In this document: positions 9,857 to 19,039 of the stretch, piece after piece
Layout of the letters: each line of letters opens with the position of its first letter
How positions within the stretch are numbered: position 1 is the stretch's first letter
Assembly (NCBI RefSeq): GCF_964026585.1
Contig: NZ_OZ032160.1
Coordinates: forward strand, 124,001-188,000
Direction: 5' to 3'
DNA from: Candidatus Endowatersipora endosymbiont of Watersipora subatra
Lineage (GTDB): Bacteria > Pseudomonadota > Alphaproteobacteria > Rhizobiales > Rhizobiaceae
Length of the DNA stretch: 64,000 bases
Position numbers and translations under genes: made by a program
Notes under the pieces: generated by a model
What the model saw: only the letters and a program-made list of their open reading frames with translations
Database searches by the model: none
What the model was told of the DNA's origin: nothing

Positions 9857-10675
9857 ATGACACACTTGACTTCAAATATTATGGTTGGCAAACGTGGTCT
9901 TGTCATGGGTGTTGCCAATAACCATTCGATTGCATGGGGTATTGCTCGTATGTTATCGGTCCATGGGGCCGAAATGGCTTTTACATATCAAGGTGATGCG
10001 TTTGGGAAGCGGATTAAGCCATTAGCTAAATTACTTGGTTCATCTTTGCTCTTACCGTGTGATGTAGAAGATATAAAATCAGTTTCCTATGTTTTTGAGA
10101 CACTTCGAAGTGAATGGGGGAAGCTTGACTTTTTTGTTCATGCTATTGGCTTTTCAAATAAAAATGAGCTGAGAGGAAAATACTGCCATACAACTCGAGA
10201 AAATTTTATTAAAACAATGGTGATCTCCTGTTTTTCTTTTACAGAGACAGCTAAACGTGCTGCCGAGCTAATGAGAGAAAGAGGTTCGATGGTTACTCTC
10301 ACCTATGGAGGAGCCAATCGGGTTATGCCTAACTATAATGTAATGGGGGTTGCCAAAGCTGCTCTTGAAGCAAGTGTACGCTATTTGGCAACCGATCTTG
10401 GACCAGACGATATTCGGGTTAATGCAATTTCTGCTGGTCCAGTCAGAACTCTTGCGGGGACTGGCATCTCTGATGCTCGATTGATGTATAATTACCAGCA
10501 GCGTAATGCTCCCCTTCGTCGTACAGTGACTCTCGAAGACATCGGTGGCTCTGCCCTGTATTTGTTATCGGATTTGTCTTCAGGTGTTACTGGGGAAGTC
10601 CATTATGTTGATTCTGGATATTCTACTATCTACATGCCAACGATTGAAGAATTGAAGAAAATAGACGGTGAGTGA
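9857..10675 (+). CDS. fabI: Enoyl-ACP reductase (NADH)
   Basis: Catalyses the last reduction of each fatty-acid elongation cycle. It is a short-chain dehydrogenase fold with the FabI-type nucleotide loop GVANNHSIAWGIA and catalytic Tyr160 and Lys167 (spacing Tyr-x6-Lys). SAGPVRTLAGTGI is the substrate-loop region and GEVHYVDSGY the conserved C-terminal part. Length 272 is normal. It lies 73 bp after fabB, after the small hairpin. It is expected to be the triclosan and isoniazid-class target family, but no sensitivity can be inferred from the sequence alone. Confidence 0.95.
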   Translation: MTHLTSNIMVGKRGLVMGVANNHSIAWGIARMLSVHGAEMAFTYQGDAFGKRIKPLAKLLGSSLLLPCDVEDIKSVSYVFETLRSEWGKLDFFVHAIGFSNKNELRGKYCHTTRENFIKTMVISCFSFTETAKRAAELMRERGSMVTLTYGGANRVMPNYNVMGVAKAALEASVRYLATDLGPDDIRVNAISAGPVRTLAGTGISDARLMYNYQQRNAPLRRTVTLEDIGGSALYLLSDLSSGVTGEVHYVDSGYSTIYMPTIEELKKIDGE

Positions 10676-10910
10676 ATTCATCTGCTTTTAGTCTAAAAGG
10701 TTGAATCACCTACTAACGTTTTCGGTTCCAAATCTGATTGCAATCGTGAAATTGAATACCTTGTTAAATTTTGCTAATCAAGTAATTTTGATAGCTTTCA
10801 TATGAGATAAGAACTGATAAACAGGGGATAGAGTTCTGATAATAAATAGTGATCCCAAAAATGATTACGAAATTCTGATCTGGTATCGAGATTTAGGTAT
10901 CGATATAGCT

Positions 10911-11651
10911 TTGTTAGATCATCCCGTTGATAGAAGAGTTAACGAGCCATCAAGAGAATTACAAAAGACAATGCACGTCAGAGACAAGTCCCCTCAATTA
11001 GGAAAAACTAAATATGCTTTATCACCGACGGATCAAGATGCTTTGCTCAACGCAAGAGAATCGGCTCATGATTCAGTAACACTTAAGGATCTTCAGCAAA
11101 GAATTTCTGATTTTACTGGCTGTAATCTGAAGTCTACGGCTCTCTCGACTGTTTTTTCTGATGGAACACCTGGCTCACGTGTTATGCTTATTGGAGAAGC
11201 CCCTGGTCGAGAGGAAGATGAACAAGGCCTTCCATTTGTTGGACGGTCCGGACAACTGTTAAACAAAATGTTAGCATCCATAAACCTTCAAAGAACAGAT
11301 GTCTATCTTTCTAATATAGTGCCGTGGCGTCCACCCGGCAATCGAGCTCCAACGCCTATCGAAATAGAAATCTGTCGCCCTTTCATTGAACGCCATATTG
11401 AACTAGCCCACCCCAAATTTCTAGTATTGTTAGGAGGGTCATCGGCAAAAACTCTGTTAAAAACTTCTAACGGTATCATGAGCTTAAGAGGGAAGTGGCG
11501 CTCAATTGAGATTGCAGGACGTCTCATCCCTGCTATACCCTTATTGCACCCAGCCTATCTCTTGCGGCAACCGTCTCAAAAGAGATTAGCTTGGCAAGAT
11601 CTTTTAAAAATAAAAAAAAATCTGGATATCGAAGATGGAAGTCAGACGTAA
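10911..11651 (+). CDS. Uracil-DNA glycosylase, family 4-like; true start unclear
   Basis: Removes uracil from DNA in base-excision repair. Motifs are GEAPGREEDEQGLPFVGRSG (active site A), SNIVPWRPPGNRAP, LLGGSSAKTLL and LLHPAYLLRQPSQKR (motif B histidine). The usable start in frame is TTG 10911, poorly served by an upstream AGG. However, the frame stays open back to 10821, and the codons from about 10860 read NDYEILIWYRDLGIDIALL, which looks like the conserved family N-terminus. No ATG, GTG or TTG exists there. Options are a CTG at 10836 after AGGGG, or an ATG at 10861 put out of frame by a one-base loss. The remaining domain looks intact. Confidence 0.85.
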   Translation: MLDHPVDRRVNEPSRELQKTMHVRDKSPQLGKTKYALSPTDQDALLNARESAHDSVTLKDLQQRISDFTGCNLKSTALSTVFSDGTPGSRVMLIGEAPGREEDEQGLPFVGRSGQLLNKMLASINLQRTDVYLSNIVPWRPPGNRAPTPIEIEICRPFIERHIELAHPKFLVLLGGSSAKTLLKTSNGIMSLRGKWRSIEIAGRLIPAIPLLHPAYLLRQPSQKRLAWQDLLKIKKNLDIEDGSQT

Positions 11652-11766
11652 TAGACAGGACATGTCGCATTTTCCTCTAGGCAACATTCTAATTCTTAGA
11701 TATTGAGCGTATATGATTTAGTAATATCTAACGTACCGGGATATCTGAATCTCTCCCATTAATTTT

Positions 11767-13038
11767 GTGACTGGAAATGCTGTGGTGAATCAGATCGTTC
11801 CGATATTCGCTATGCTGGGTAGCATGGTTTTTCTTATGCTCGGCGGTGGATTGCACTCAGTTATTATCCCGATCCGTGGTCAGATAGAGGGATTTTCTAC
11901 ATTTGAACTAAGTTCGATCTGCAGTGGATGGGCAGTGGGTTTCACCCTCGGTTGTGTTATTGTACCTCATCTAGTACATCGTACTGGCCATTTTAAAACA
12001 TTCAGCATTCTGACAGCTTTATTGTCAATAAATATTCTACTGAACGCTATGGTTATAGATTTTCTGTTTTGGATTATGTTGCGTGCGATTTCAGGATTCT
12101 GTTTTTCTGGCTGTTATATGGTTGCCGAAAGCTGGCTAAACGAGAGAGTCAATAACAAAAATCGGGGTAGTATCTTTTCGCTCTATATGATAGCTACCCA
12201 GACTGCAATGATGGGAGGACAGTATTTACTAGTGATTGCTGATCCTAAAAGCGAGATACTTTTCATGATCGGTGCGATACTGTTTGCTGTTGCGGTTTTG
12301 CCAACAGCTGTCTCAAAAGCACAATCACCAGCTCCTCTTGTTCATGTCAGTCTTGACTTACGTAAACTCTTTTGTAACTCTCCCTCTGCTGTTGTTGGAG
12401 CCATATTGAGTGGTATTATTTCTTCAGCATGGGGAAATTTTGCACCCATTTTTGGGTACCTTAACGGGTTTTCAAACGCCCGTATTGCAACGTTGCTTTC
12501 AGCTGCAATGATAGGCAGTATTCTCTTTCAATATCCTATCGGAAAACTATCAGACGTCATAGATAGACGTTACGTGATGGTATTTTCTGGTCTTACTGGC
12601 ATTGCATTTGGATTGTTGATGACAATGTTATCTCAAAAAGAACAATTCGATATGATATTTTTTCTTTCTGTCATTGGATATGGCGCTGTGATCTATTCAG
12701 TTTACTCACTTGTTGTGGCACACGCTAACGATTTTGCCAATCAAAAAGACTTTTTTGAGATATCAAACGGCCTTCTGATCCTTTATGGATTTGGGGCCAT
12801 GGTTGGACCCCTTTTTACAGCACAGATGATAAACATGACAGGGCCATCTGGTATTTTTACGACTACCACAATTGCTCATTTAGCCTTCGCATCTTATACG
12901 ATTTACCGTACATATCGTCGGGTAAAACCCAATAAGGATGAGCTCATTCATCTCTCTGAACCCGTTAGCGAAGAGTCTTTACCTGAAAAGAAGAACAGTT
13001 TTCCATCTATGCCAACTGCAATTACAGTTAAAAGATAA
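11767..13038 (+). CDS. Major facilitator superfamily transporter, YcaD-like
   Basis: Inner-membrane secondary transporter of about 423 residues with roughly twelve hydrophobic segments. The inter-helix motif GKLSDVIDRRYVM between the halves is typical of the major facilitator family, as is the cytoplasmic loop NERVNNKNRGSIFSLYM. The substrate cannot be told from sequence; the overall pattern resembles the YcaD group. GTG 11767 is the first start; GTG codons at 11782 and 11785 are alternatives. It is convergent with thiD and ends in a short hydrophilic tail. Confidence 0.8.
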   Translation: MTGNAVVNQIVPIFAMLGSMVFLMLGGGLHSVIIPIRGQIEGFSTFELSSICSGWAVGFTLGCVIVPHLVHRTGHFKTFSILTALLSINILLNAMVIDFLFWIMLRAISGFCFSGCYMVAESWLNERVNNKNRGSIFSLYMIATQTAMMGGQYLLVIADPKSEILFMIGAILFAVAVLPTAVSKAQSPAPLVHVSLDLRKLFCNSPSAVVGAILSGIISSAWGNFAPIFGYLNGFSNARIATLLSAAMIGSILFQYPIGKLSDVIDRRYVMVFSGLTGIAFGLLMTMLSQKEQFDMIFFLSVIGYGAVIYSVYSLVVAHANDFANQKDFFEISNGLLILYGFGAMVGPLFTAQMINMTGPSGIFTTTTIAHLAFASYTIYRTYRRVKPNKDELIHLSEPVSEESLPEKKNSFPSMPTAITVKR

Positions 13039-13130
13039 AAGCCTAACCCAGGAAAAAGTCAAAAATATAAAATATGATATCAATAACTATAAATCATTCA
13101 CTTCTATCTCTTTATATGTTGTCATGAAAT

Positions 13131-13943
13131 TTATCCTTCTTGAGGCCAAAGGTGGTGAAAATGATGAACTGGACCCGAACCTAACCCCACATCAAGTTTT
13201 TTAGAATGCTGAATAGCTTGTGAAAGCCAAGCTTTTGAAGAAAAAATAGCATCTTCTAAACCATCACCATGAGCAAGACGAGCTGCAATTGCTGACGATA
13301 GCGAACAACCGGTCCCATGGGTATTTTGATTGAAAATAAAGGGCGAAGAGTACCAGACAGACTTTCCATTAGCCGTCAGAAGAAAATCCTTTGCTTCTTC
13401 GGTTTGGGCATGTCCACCTTTTATGAGAACAGACTGGGGCCCCATATCAATAATAGCAGTTGCTTGACGTTCAATCGAATCATCATCGATAGCGATCTCT
13501 TCATCTAATAAGTGTGCTGCCTCATAGAGATTTGGCGTTACGAGAGTCGCCTGTGGAAAGAGGTCATTAACTAAAGAGCCTATCGCTTCTTCAGGTAGAA
13601 GGATATCGCCACTTTTTGCTATCATCACCGGATCCAGGACAATATCACCACTGTGATAGGACTTCAAACTTTCGGCCACTGTCATAATTATTGAAGGCCG
13701 ATACAGCATGCCAATTTTCACAGAATTGATCGTTATATCCTCAAAAACAGCATTCATCTGTGACTTCACAAAATCAGCGGGGATATCGTGAATAGCTGTT
13801 ATCCTTCGAGTATTTTGTGCGGTTAGAGCGGTGAGGACAGAAGCACCATAAACTCCCATCGCTGAAAATGATTTGAGATCCGCTTGAATTCCTGCCCCCC
13901 CCCCCGAATCAGAAGCAGCAATGGTCAATGCTTTAGGGATCAT
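13131..13943 (-). CDS. thiD: Hydroxymethylpyrimidine/phosphomethylpyrimidine kinase
   Basis: Phosphorylates HMP twice to HMP-PP for thiamine synthesis. Ribokinase-like fold: substrate loop ASDSGGGAGIQADLKSF near residue 10, LDPVMIAKSGD in the middle and the anion-hole motif NQNTHGTGCSLSSAIAA near the C-terminus. Length 270 is normal. It overlaps the thiE stop by four bases (ATGA), so the two are translationally coupled. An 11-bp C run on the + strand (13895-13905) encodes the SGGGAG glycines and is slippage-prone; as written the frame is intact. Confidence 0.93.
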   Translation of the reverse strand: MIPKALTIAASDSGGGAGIQADLKSFSAMGVYGASVLTALTAQNTRRITAIHDIPADFVKSQMNAVFEDITINSVKIGMLYRPSIIMTVAESLKSYHSGDIVLDPVMIAKSGDILLPEEAIGSLVNDLFPQATLVTPNLYEAAHLLDEEIAIDDDSIERQATAIIDMGPQSVLIKGGHAQTEEAKDFLLTANGKSVWYSSPFIFNQNTHGTGCSLSSAIAARLAHGDGLEDAIFSSKAWLSQAIQHSKKLDVGLGSGPVHHFHHLWPQEG

Positions 13944-14602
13944 TTACCTTCACCTTCCTTCTTTTGCTTATCTATTATTAACTTCAAGCTAACCGTTGCT
14001 TGCCTGACTTGATCTTCCATAAAAATTGATGAAATAACAGAGATCCCATCTGCACCATTGGCAATCAACGCGCCAGCATTTCTTCTGTCAATGCCTGCAA
14101 TCGCACCAATCGGTAATTGGGGATTTCTATTTCGTAAAATATCCGCTATCTCTCGCCATCCTTCCAGACCTATTGGCGTGATATTATCCTTAGAGGGTGT
14201 ATCGTATACACTTCCAATGCAGGCGTAGTTGATTATTTCCAATGGAGCTTGACTAGCATGATGATGTGTTTTGATGGTCAAACCAACAATAGCATTATTC
14301 CCAATGAGTAGACGAATATCAGCAGGAGACATATCATCTGGACCTACATGAACACCATCCGCGCCTGAATCTAGTACCAGATCGACACGATCATTGATAA
14401 GAAAGGGTATGTTATAAGGTTCCAAGGCTCTTTTGATCCGATAGGCATTGTTCATAAAAATAGCTGTATCAGCATATTTATCACGGTATTGGATCATTGT
14501 AGCCCCTCCAATAGCCGCTTCGACGGCTATTTCTGATAGTACTCGTCTGCAGGACCGTGTTGGATCTAAAATTGCGTAAAGTAAAATATTACACGGTTTC
14601 AT
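13940..14602 (-). CDS. thiE: Thiamine-phosphate synthase
   Basis: Joins HMP-PP and hydroxyethylthiazole phosphate to give thiamine phosphate. TIM-barrel features: YRDKYADT near residue 40, LINDRVDLVLDSGADGVHVGPDDM for pyrophosphate/Mg binding, and GAIAGIDRRNAGALIANGADGISVISSIF at the phosphate end. 220 residues. It overlaps thiM upstream and thiD downstream by four bases each, forming a tight operon. Confidence 0.93.
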   Translation of the reverse strand: MKPCNILLYAILDPTRSCRRVLSEIAVEAAIGGATMIQYRDKYADTAIFMNNAYRIKRALEPYNIPFLINDRVDLVLDSGADGVHVGPDDMSPADIRLLIGNNAIVGLTIKTHHHASQAPLEIINYACIGSVYDTPSKDNITPIGLEGWREIADILRNRNPQLPIGAIAGIDRRNAGALIANGADGISVISSIFMEDQVRQATVSLKLIIDKQKKEGEGK

Positions 14603-15369
14603 AAAATTTTTATTCGGTCTCTAATTTGTGATTCATTGACTGTTGCAAGTTTATCAATGAGAGCCACTGAAAAACTACCAGGACCTTCAGATGTTTCGGC
14701 AGCGATTTCACCGGCTATATTAAGCCAAGTGATTCCGGCAACTGCTGCTAGCTTATAATCAGTCTCAACAGATGCTACGGCAATCAAGACTGCAGTCAAA
14801 GCACAGCCTACTGCTGTGACTCGTTCCATCGTTGCAGTTCCGTTACCTAAACGTAGCATAGAATGATTATTCGCAATGCGATCTTCAAGACCTGTAACAG
14901 CAAATATTGTATTGTTAAGAGACGCTTGCTCTTGTACCGAAAGATCAGTGCACGGTTCACCTGTCACGGCTTCAAATTCCTTAGCATTGAGACGGATAAT
15001 GGTTGGAGAATGAGCGATTAAGTAACGAGCCAATTGAAATCGCTCATGAGAAACCTCAACAAATACTGGATCGAGAGCCCAAGGTTTACTTAGTTTTTGA
15101 GCGATATAGGCAGCATTTTTAATAGACTGCTTCTGTTGGGCATTGATTGTTCCTAAATTAATCAGTACACCCCTAGATATTCTTACAAAATCTTCAATTT
15201 CAGAAATTGCAGTTGTCATTGATGGCAAAGCACCAATAGCGAGTAAAACATTGGCTGTAAAAGACTGAGCAACGTAATTGGTAATGCAGTGAATATGGGG
15301 ACGTTCTCTACGAACTTTATCAATAGAAAATACGATTCGTTCTATATTAGACTGATGATGCAAAGGCAA
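14599..15369 (-). CDS. thiM: Hydroxyethylthiazole kinase
   Basis: Phosphorylates the salvaged thiazole alcohol so that ThiE can use it. Recognised by HCITNYVAQSFTANVLLAIGA at the N-terminus, WALDPVFVEVS, and VTAVGCALTAVLIA, where the ATP-dependent kinase cysteine lies. Length 256. The start is TTG 15369, preceded by GAGGAG at good distance; an ATG just upstream is out of frame. It begins 45 bp after sdhA on the same strand, so it may be read with the sdh genes. The gap is too short for a TPP riboswitch. Confidence 0.92.
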   Translation of the reverse strand: MPLHHQSNIERIVFSIDKVRRERPHIHCITNYVAQSFTANVLLAIGALPSMTTAISEIEDFVRISRGVLINLGTINAQQKQSIKNAAYIAQKLSKPWALDPVFVEVSHERFQLARYLIAHSPTIIRLNAKEFEAVTGEPCTDLSVQEQASLNNTIFAVTGLEDRIANNHSMLRLGNGTATMERVTAVGCALTAVLIAVASVETDYKLAAVAGITWLNIAGEIAAETSEGPGSFSVALIDKLATVNESQIRDRIKIL

Positions 15370-15414
15370 AAATACATCTCCTCTATATTATAAGCTCATC
15401 ATCTCAAGAATTAT

Positions 15415-17253
15415 CTAATACACACGTAATTTGGGTTTTATATAACTCACTTCGCCACTCAGTGTTTCTGTATGTACAGGACGAGTATCAAGTGTGACAG
15501 ATTTTTTGTCTATATTGACAAAAGCTAGAGTGTGATGCATCCAGTTTTTATCGTCCCGTTCAGGATAATTTTCATGGGCATGAGCTCCACGAGATTCCTT
15601 TCTATTTTGTGCAGAATCCATCGTGACAACAGCCTGTGAGATCAAATTATCAAATTCAAGTGTTTCGATTAAATCCGTATTCCAAATCATACCGGTATCG
15701 TTGACAGCAGCAATGTCTCCACACTTTTTCCAGACCTCATGAATTTTTTTGTGTCCTTTATCAAGAATTTCGGAGGTTCGGAAAACACCACAGTTCGATT
15801 GCATGGTGATCTGCATCTCGTTCCGTAACTTTGCTGTAGGCGTATGGCCACTTGCGTAGCGAAAATAGTCAAGACGAGCTATTGCCAAATCACTAGCATT
15901 AGCTGGGAGCGGTCCATGATTGATACCAGGTTTAATTGTTTCCGCACATCGGATACCTGCAGCGCGACCAAAAACCAACAAATCAATGAGAGAATTGGAA
16001 CCAAGACGGTTTGCACCATGAACAGAAACACAGGCAGCCTCCCCTACAGCCATCAAACCAGGAACTACACAATCTGGATTACCATCAACTTTGGTTAACA
16101 CTTCCCCATGATAATTGGTCGGTATACCACCCATATTATAATGAACGGTTGGAATCACAGGAATAGGATCTCTAGTAATATCAACACCAGCAAAAATACG
16201 GGCTGATTCTGAAATACCAGGTAAGCGTTCAGTTATCAGCTTATGATCAAGGTGATCCAGGCGAAGGTGAAGATGATCTCTTTGTGATCCTAATCCTCGA
16301 CCTTCACGAATTTCCATTGTCATAGAGCGAGAAACTACATCACGAGAAGCGAGATCTTTCGCAGAAGGAGCATAGCGTTCCATAAACCGTTCGCCTTGTG
16401 AATTGACCAAATAACCGCCTTCTCCACGTGAACCTTCTGTAACAAGACAACCCGAACCATAGATGCCAGTAGGGTGAAACTGAACAAATTCCATATCCTG
16501 AAGTGGTAACCCAGCACGCAAAACCATAGCGTTGCCATCACCAGTGCAAGTGTGAGCTGATGTACAGGAGAAATAAGCACGCCCATAACCGCCAGTTGCT
16601 AAAATCACTTTATGAGAACGAAAAGAATGCAGTTTTCCAGTTGCTAAATCGATTGCAATAACTCCTCGACAACAACCATTTTCCATAATTAGATCGATCG
16701 CAAAATATTCTATATAAAATTCCGTATTATATTTCAAGCTTTGGCCATACAGTGTCTGTAGCATAGCATGGCCTGTCCGATCGGCAGCCGAACAGGTCCG
16801 TTGGGCTGGTGGTCCTTCACCAAATTCTGTGGTCATACCACCAAATGGACGTTGATATATTTTTCCCTCTTTGGTACGAGAAAAGGGAACTCCGAAGTGG
16901 TCAAGTTCATAAACAGCATTGGGAGCTTCACGGCAGAGATATTCGATAGCGTCTTGATCACCAAGCCAGTCAGAACCCTTGACTGTATCATACATGTGCC
17001 ATTGCCAGTTATCTGCCCCCATATTCCCTAAAGATGCAGCAATCCCTCCCTGAGCAGCGACTGTATGAGAGCGGGTAGGGAAGACTTTAGTGATGCAGGC
17101 TGTTTTCAATCCCGCTTGAGCTGCACTGAGTGTTGCGCGCAAACCAGAACCACCTGCACCAATAACGCATATATCTATCGTATGATCAACAATAGAATAG
17201 GAAGTATTAGACGGTGGTTTTTTATCTTTCCGCGATTTGATTGGTCTAGACAC
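15415..17253 (-). CDS. sdhA: Succinate dehydrogenase flavoprotein subunit
   Basis: Oxidises succinate to fumarate in the TCA cycle and respiratory complex II. N-terminal FAD dinucleotide loop [12 protein letters not shown], covalent-FAD histidine in [19 protein letters not shown], substrate region near [20 protein letters not shown], and the C-terminal domain ending IKPKLRVY. 612 residues, slightly long at the N-terminus because of a basic leader. The start is GTG 17253, preceded by AAGG. It follows sdhD by 6 bp. No sdhB follows; thiM does. Confidence 0.96.
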   Translation of the reverse strand: MSRPIKSRKDKKPPSNTSYSIVDHTIDICVIGAGGSGLRATLSAAQAGLKTACITKVFPTRSHTVAAQGGIAASLGNMGADNWQWHMYDTVKGSDWLGDQDAIEYLCREAPNAVYELDHFGVPFSRTKEGKIYQRPFGGMTTEFGEGPPAQRTCSAADRTGHAMLQTLYGQSLKYNTEFYIEYFAIDLIMENGCCRGVIAIDLATGKLHSFRSHKVILATGGYGRAYFSCTSAHTCTGDGNAMVLRAGLPLQDMEFVQFHPTGIYGSGCLVTEGSRGEGGYLVNSQGERFMERYAPSAKDLASRDVVSRSMTMEIREGRGLGSQRDHLHLRLDHLDHKLITERLPGISESARIFAGVDITRDPIPVIPTVHYNMGGIPTNYHGEVLTKVDGNPDCVVPGLMAVGEAACVSVHGANRLGSNSLIDLLVFGRAAGIRCAETIKPGINHGPLPANASDLAIARLDYFRYASGHTPTAKLRNEMQITMQSNCGVFRTSEILDKGHKKIHEVWKKCGDIAAVNDTGMIWNTDLIETLEFDNLISQAVVTMDSAQNRKESRGAHAHENYPERDDKNWMHHTLAFVNIDKKSVTLDTRPVHTETLSGEVSYIKPKLRVY

Positions 17254-17259
17254 AGATCA

Positions 17260-17601
17260 TTAACCTTCAAAAGTGAGTCTTACCATTGCCAAGCTGCCAG
17301 AAAAGGCTAAAATAATACAGAATGAGATATTTAAAACGGTCAAAAGTTTCCTTATATAACCATGAACGTAATCCTCAATAATAATCTGCATCCCAAGCTT
17401 CATGTGGTAGATGCTAGAGCCAAGAAACAGCAGCATCAAGAAAGTAACTAAAGGCTGAGAAAGGTAAGAGACTGTTTGTTCGTAACTCGCACCATTTAAC
17501 CTAATAAGAGTCAATAGAAAAAATAGAATCAAGGGAACATTAGCTATAGCTGTCAGACGCTGACGGCAAAAATGCCCTGTTCCTCCTTTAGTTAACCACA
17601 T
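17260..17601 (-). CDS. sdhD: Succinate dehydrogenase membrane anchor subunit
   Basis: Hydrophobic anchor of complex II carrying part of the haem b and quinone site. The 113-residue protein has three transmembrane segments; TGHFCRQRLTAIANVPL is the family's N-terminal signature and SSIYHMKLGMQIIIEDYVH holds the likely haem-ligand histidine. It lies between sdhC (32 bp) and sdhA (6 bp), which supports the assignment more than sequence alone. Confidence 0.9.
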   Translation of the reverse strand: MWLTKGGTGHFCRQRLTAIANVPLILFFLLTLIRLNGASYEQTVSYLSQPLVTFLMLLFLGSSIYHMKLGMQIIIEDYVHGYIRKLLTVLNISFCIILAFSGSLAMVRLTFEG

Positions 17602-17633
17602 CCTAGAACCTCATGAAAAATCGGATTGTGTAT

Positions 17634-18059
17634 TCATAGACCAAAACCAGTGATTCTAGCATCAGATAGAACCCAGACTAAAGTAGTCAATGCTATGGAT
17701 GTAGGAATATGTAACCTTGCCACTTTTGTACTAACACTCCTTCCTAGTGCAACACCCGTATCTTGTATTAGATGTTTGATACCACCAATCATGTGATGAA
17801 TCAAAGTCCAACTGTATATAAATAAGATAAACTGACCAATCAAGGAGCAGAAAAACCCATTAGCAGTCTTAAATAAAGAGGGCCCACTGGCCACAGCCAC
17901 AATCCAAGAAACTATAAACGGTGCACTAAAATATAGAGCCACCCCTGTTATACGGTGGAGAATCGACATCACCATAGTGGGAATAGGTTTATAAACTGAT
18001 AGATGAGGAGAAAGCGGTTGCTCTCTTACTGACTGATTTCTGCCAGATAAAGCTGTCAT
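17634..18059 (-). CDS. sdhC: Succinate dehydrogenase cytochrome b556 subunit
   Basis: Second anchor of complex II. Family signature LSPHLSVYKPIPTMVMSILHRITGVALYF at the first membrane segment and WTLIHHMIGGIKHLIQDTG with the haem-ligand histidine before the third. I choose ATG 18059, seven bases after TAGGA, giving MTALSGRNQ and 141 residues; the frame opens earlier at TTG 18113, which would add 18 residues unlike homologues. First gene of sdhC-sdhD-sdhA, divergent from the Smr gene. Confidence 0.9.
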   Translation of the reverse strand: MTALSGRNQSVREQPLSPHLSVYKPIPTMVMSILHRITGVALYFSAPFIVSWIVAVASGPSLFKTANGFFCSLIGQFILFIYSWTLIHHMIGGIKHLIQDTGVALGRSVSTKVARLHIPTSIALTTLVWVLSDARITGFGL

Positions 18060-18369
18060 TGGAGTTCCTATTTCCCTTCTCAATTCGCTCACTGGCAAGA
18101 GGTCAAAGCCCAATCAGAAAGCTTCTTGAATTAAAGAAAAAATTATACTCAGTAAAAACAAAATTAACCACAGGAATTTAAAATAAATAGTTTTCAATCA
18201 GTGTGGATCATTCACTTTAATTATGACTCTTATTGGAAATAACTGCGAAGGATCTGAGTCAAGTCTTGTTCTTTGATCTCCAATTTTCAGATATTCACAA
18301 TTAGACTTCATGTTAAGATGTGTTATTGTATTAAAGCATCTGCATATTTTATAGTCAGTTCAGCAAGAT

Positions 18370-18999
18370 ATGGTTAAACGTGAATTAACAGATCAGGAAT
18401 ATCATCTGTGGAAACAGATCACGGATACTACAACGTCTTTGAAAACTAGAGAATCAAATTGTTATTTAATGGATGATATGACAGCCTTGCTGAAAGAAAA
18501 AGAAATAATGGTCAAATCGTCCCTTGCGATCAGAAGAACAGAACAATCATGGCAAGCGAATCAAATCCAAAATCAAAAGAATAAAGAAAAACAGAAGCCA
18601 AATTATTATTGCTCTAAAGATCATGACTTTATTGAGAGATCGATCCTTCGCAAAATTTCTAAAGGTCACATATCAATAAATGCACGTCTAGATTTACATG
18701 GTATGACACAAGAAGATGCGAAAAATGCACTTCATAGTTTTTTGATAAACGCCCAAAAATGTAATCATCATTTCGTTCTTGTGATTACAGGTACAGGTAA
18801 AGGGCGTCTCGGTTCAGGCATTTTGCGTCAAATGGTGCCAATCTGGCTCAACCTTAAGTCATTTTTACCAATTGTGAATGGCTACAAAAATGCCCATTCT
18901 TGTCATGGTGGTCAAGGAGCATTCTATGTTCGGATTCGTCGGCATAAGCTATTACCTAAGGTAGAAAGCATCCTGTCTGATCGAATTCAAACCAATTAA
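18370..18999 (+). CDS. Smr-domain protein
   Basis: Small protein with a C-terminal Smr (MutS2-type) domain, proposed to bind or nick nucleic acid. The domain covers residues about 110-200: LDLHGMTQEDAKNALHSFL, then VITGTGKGRLGSGILRQMV, then NAHSCHGGQGAFYVRIRR. The first 100 residues are lysine- and glutamine-rich and probably disordered. In alphaproteobacteria this gene commonly sits beside hslUV, as it nearly does here. The cellular role is not established. Divergent from sdhC and convergent with the next gene. Confidence 0.82.
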   Translation: MVKRELTDQEYHLWKQITDTTTSLKTRESNCYLMDDMTALLKEKEIMVKSSLAIRRTEQSWQANQIQNQKNKEKQKPNYYCSKDHDFIERSILRKISKGHISINARLDLHGMTQEDAKNALHSFLINAQKCNHHFVLVITGTGKGRLGSGILRQMVPIWLNLKSFLPIVNGYKNAHSCHGGQGAFYVRIRRHKLLPKVESILSDRIQTN

Positions 19000-19039
19000 C
19001 AGAAATTCATTTTTTATTCTCCTGAAACAGGGAAAGCGT

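Noticed and set aside
12938..13204. 88-codon + strand ORF at the end of the MFS gene
   Set aside because: Its first part lies out of frame within the transporter and it runs into the thiD 3' end; composition is random.
15370..15414. TPP riboswitch before thiM
   Set aside because: Only 45 bases separate sdhA and thiM, and neither CTGAGA nor ACCTGA core elements are present.
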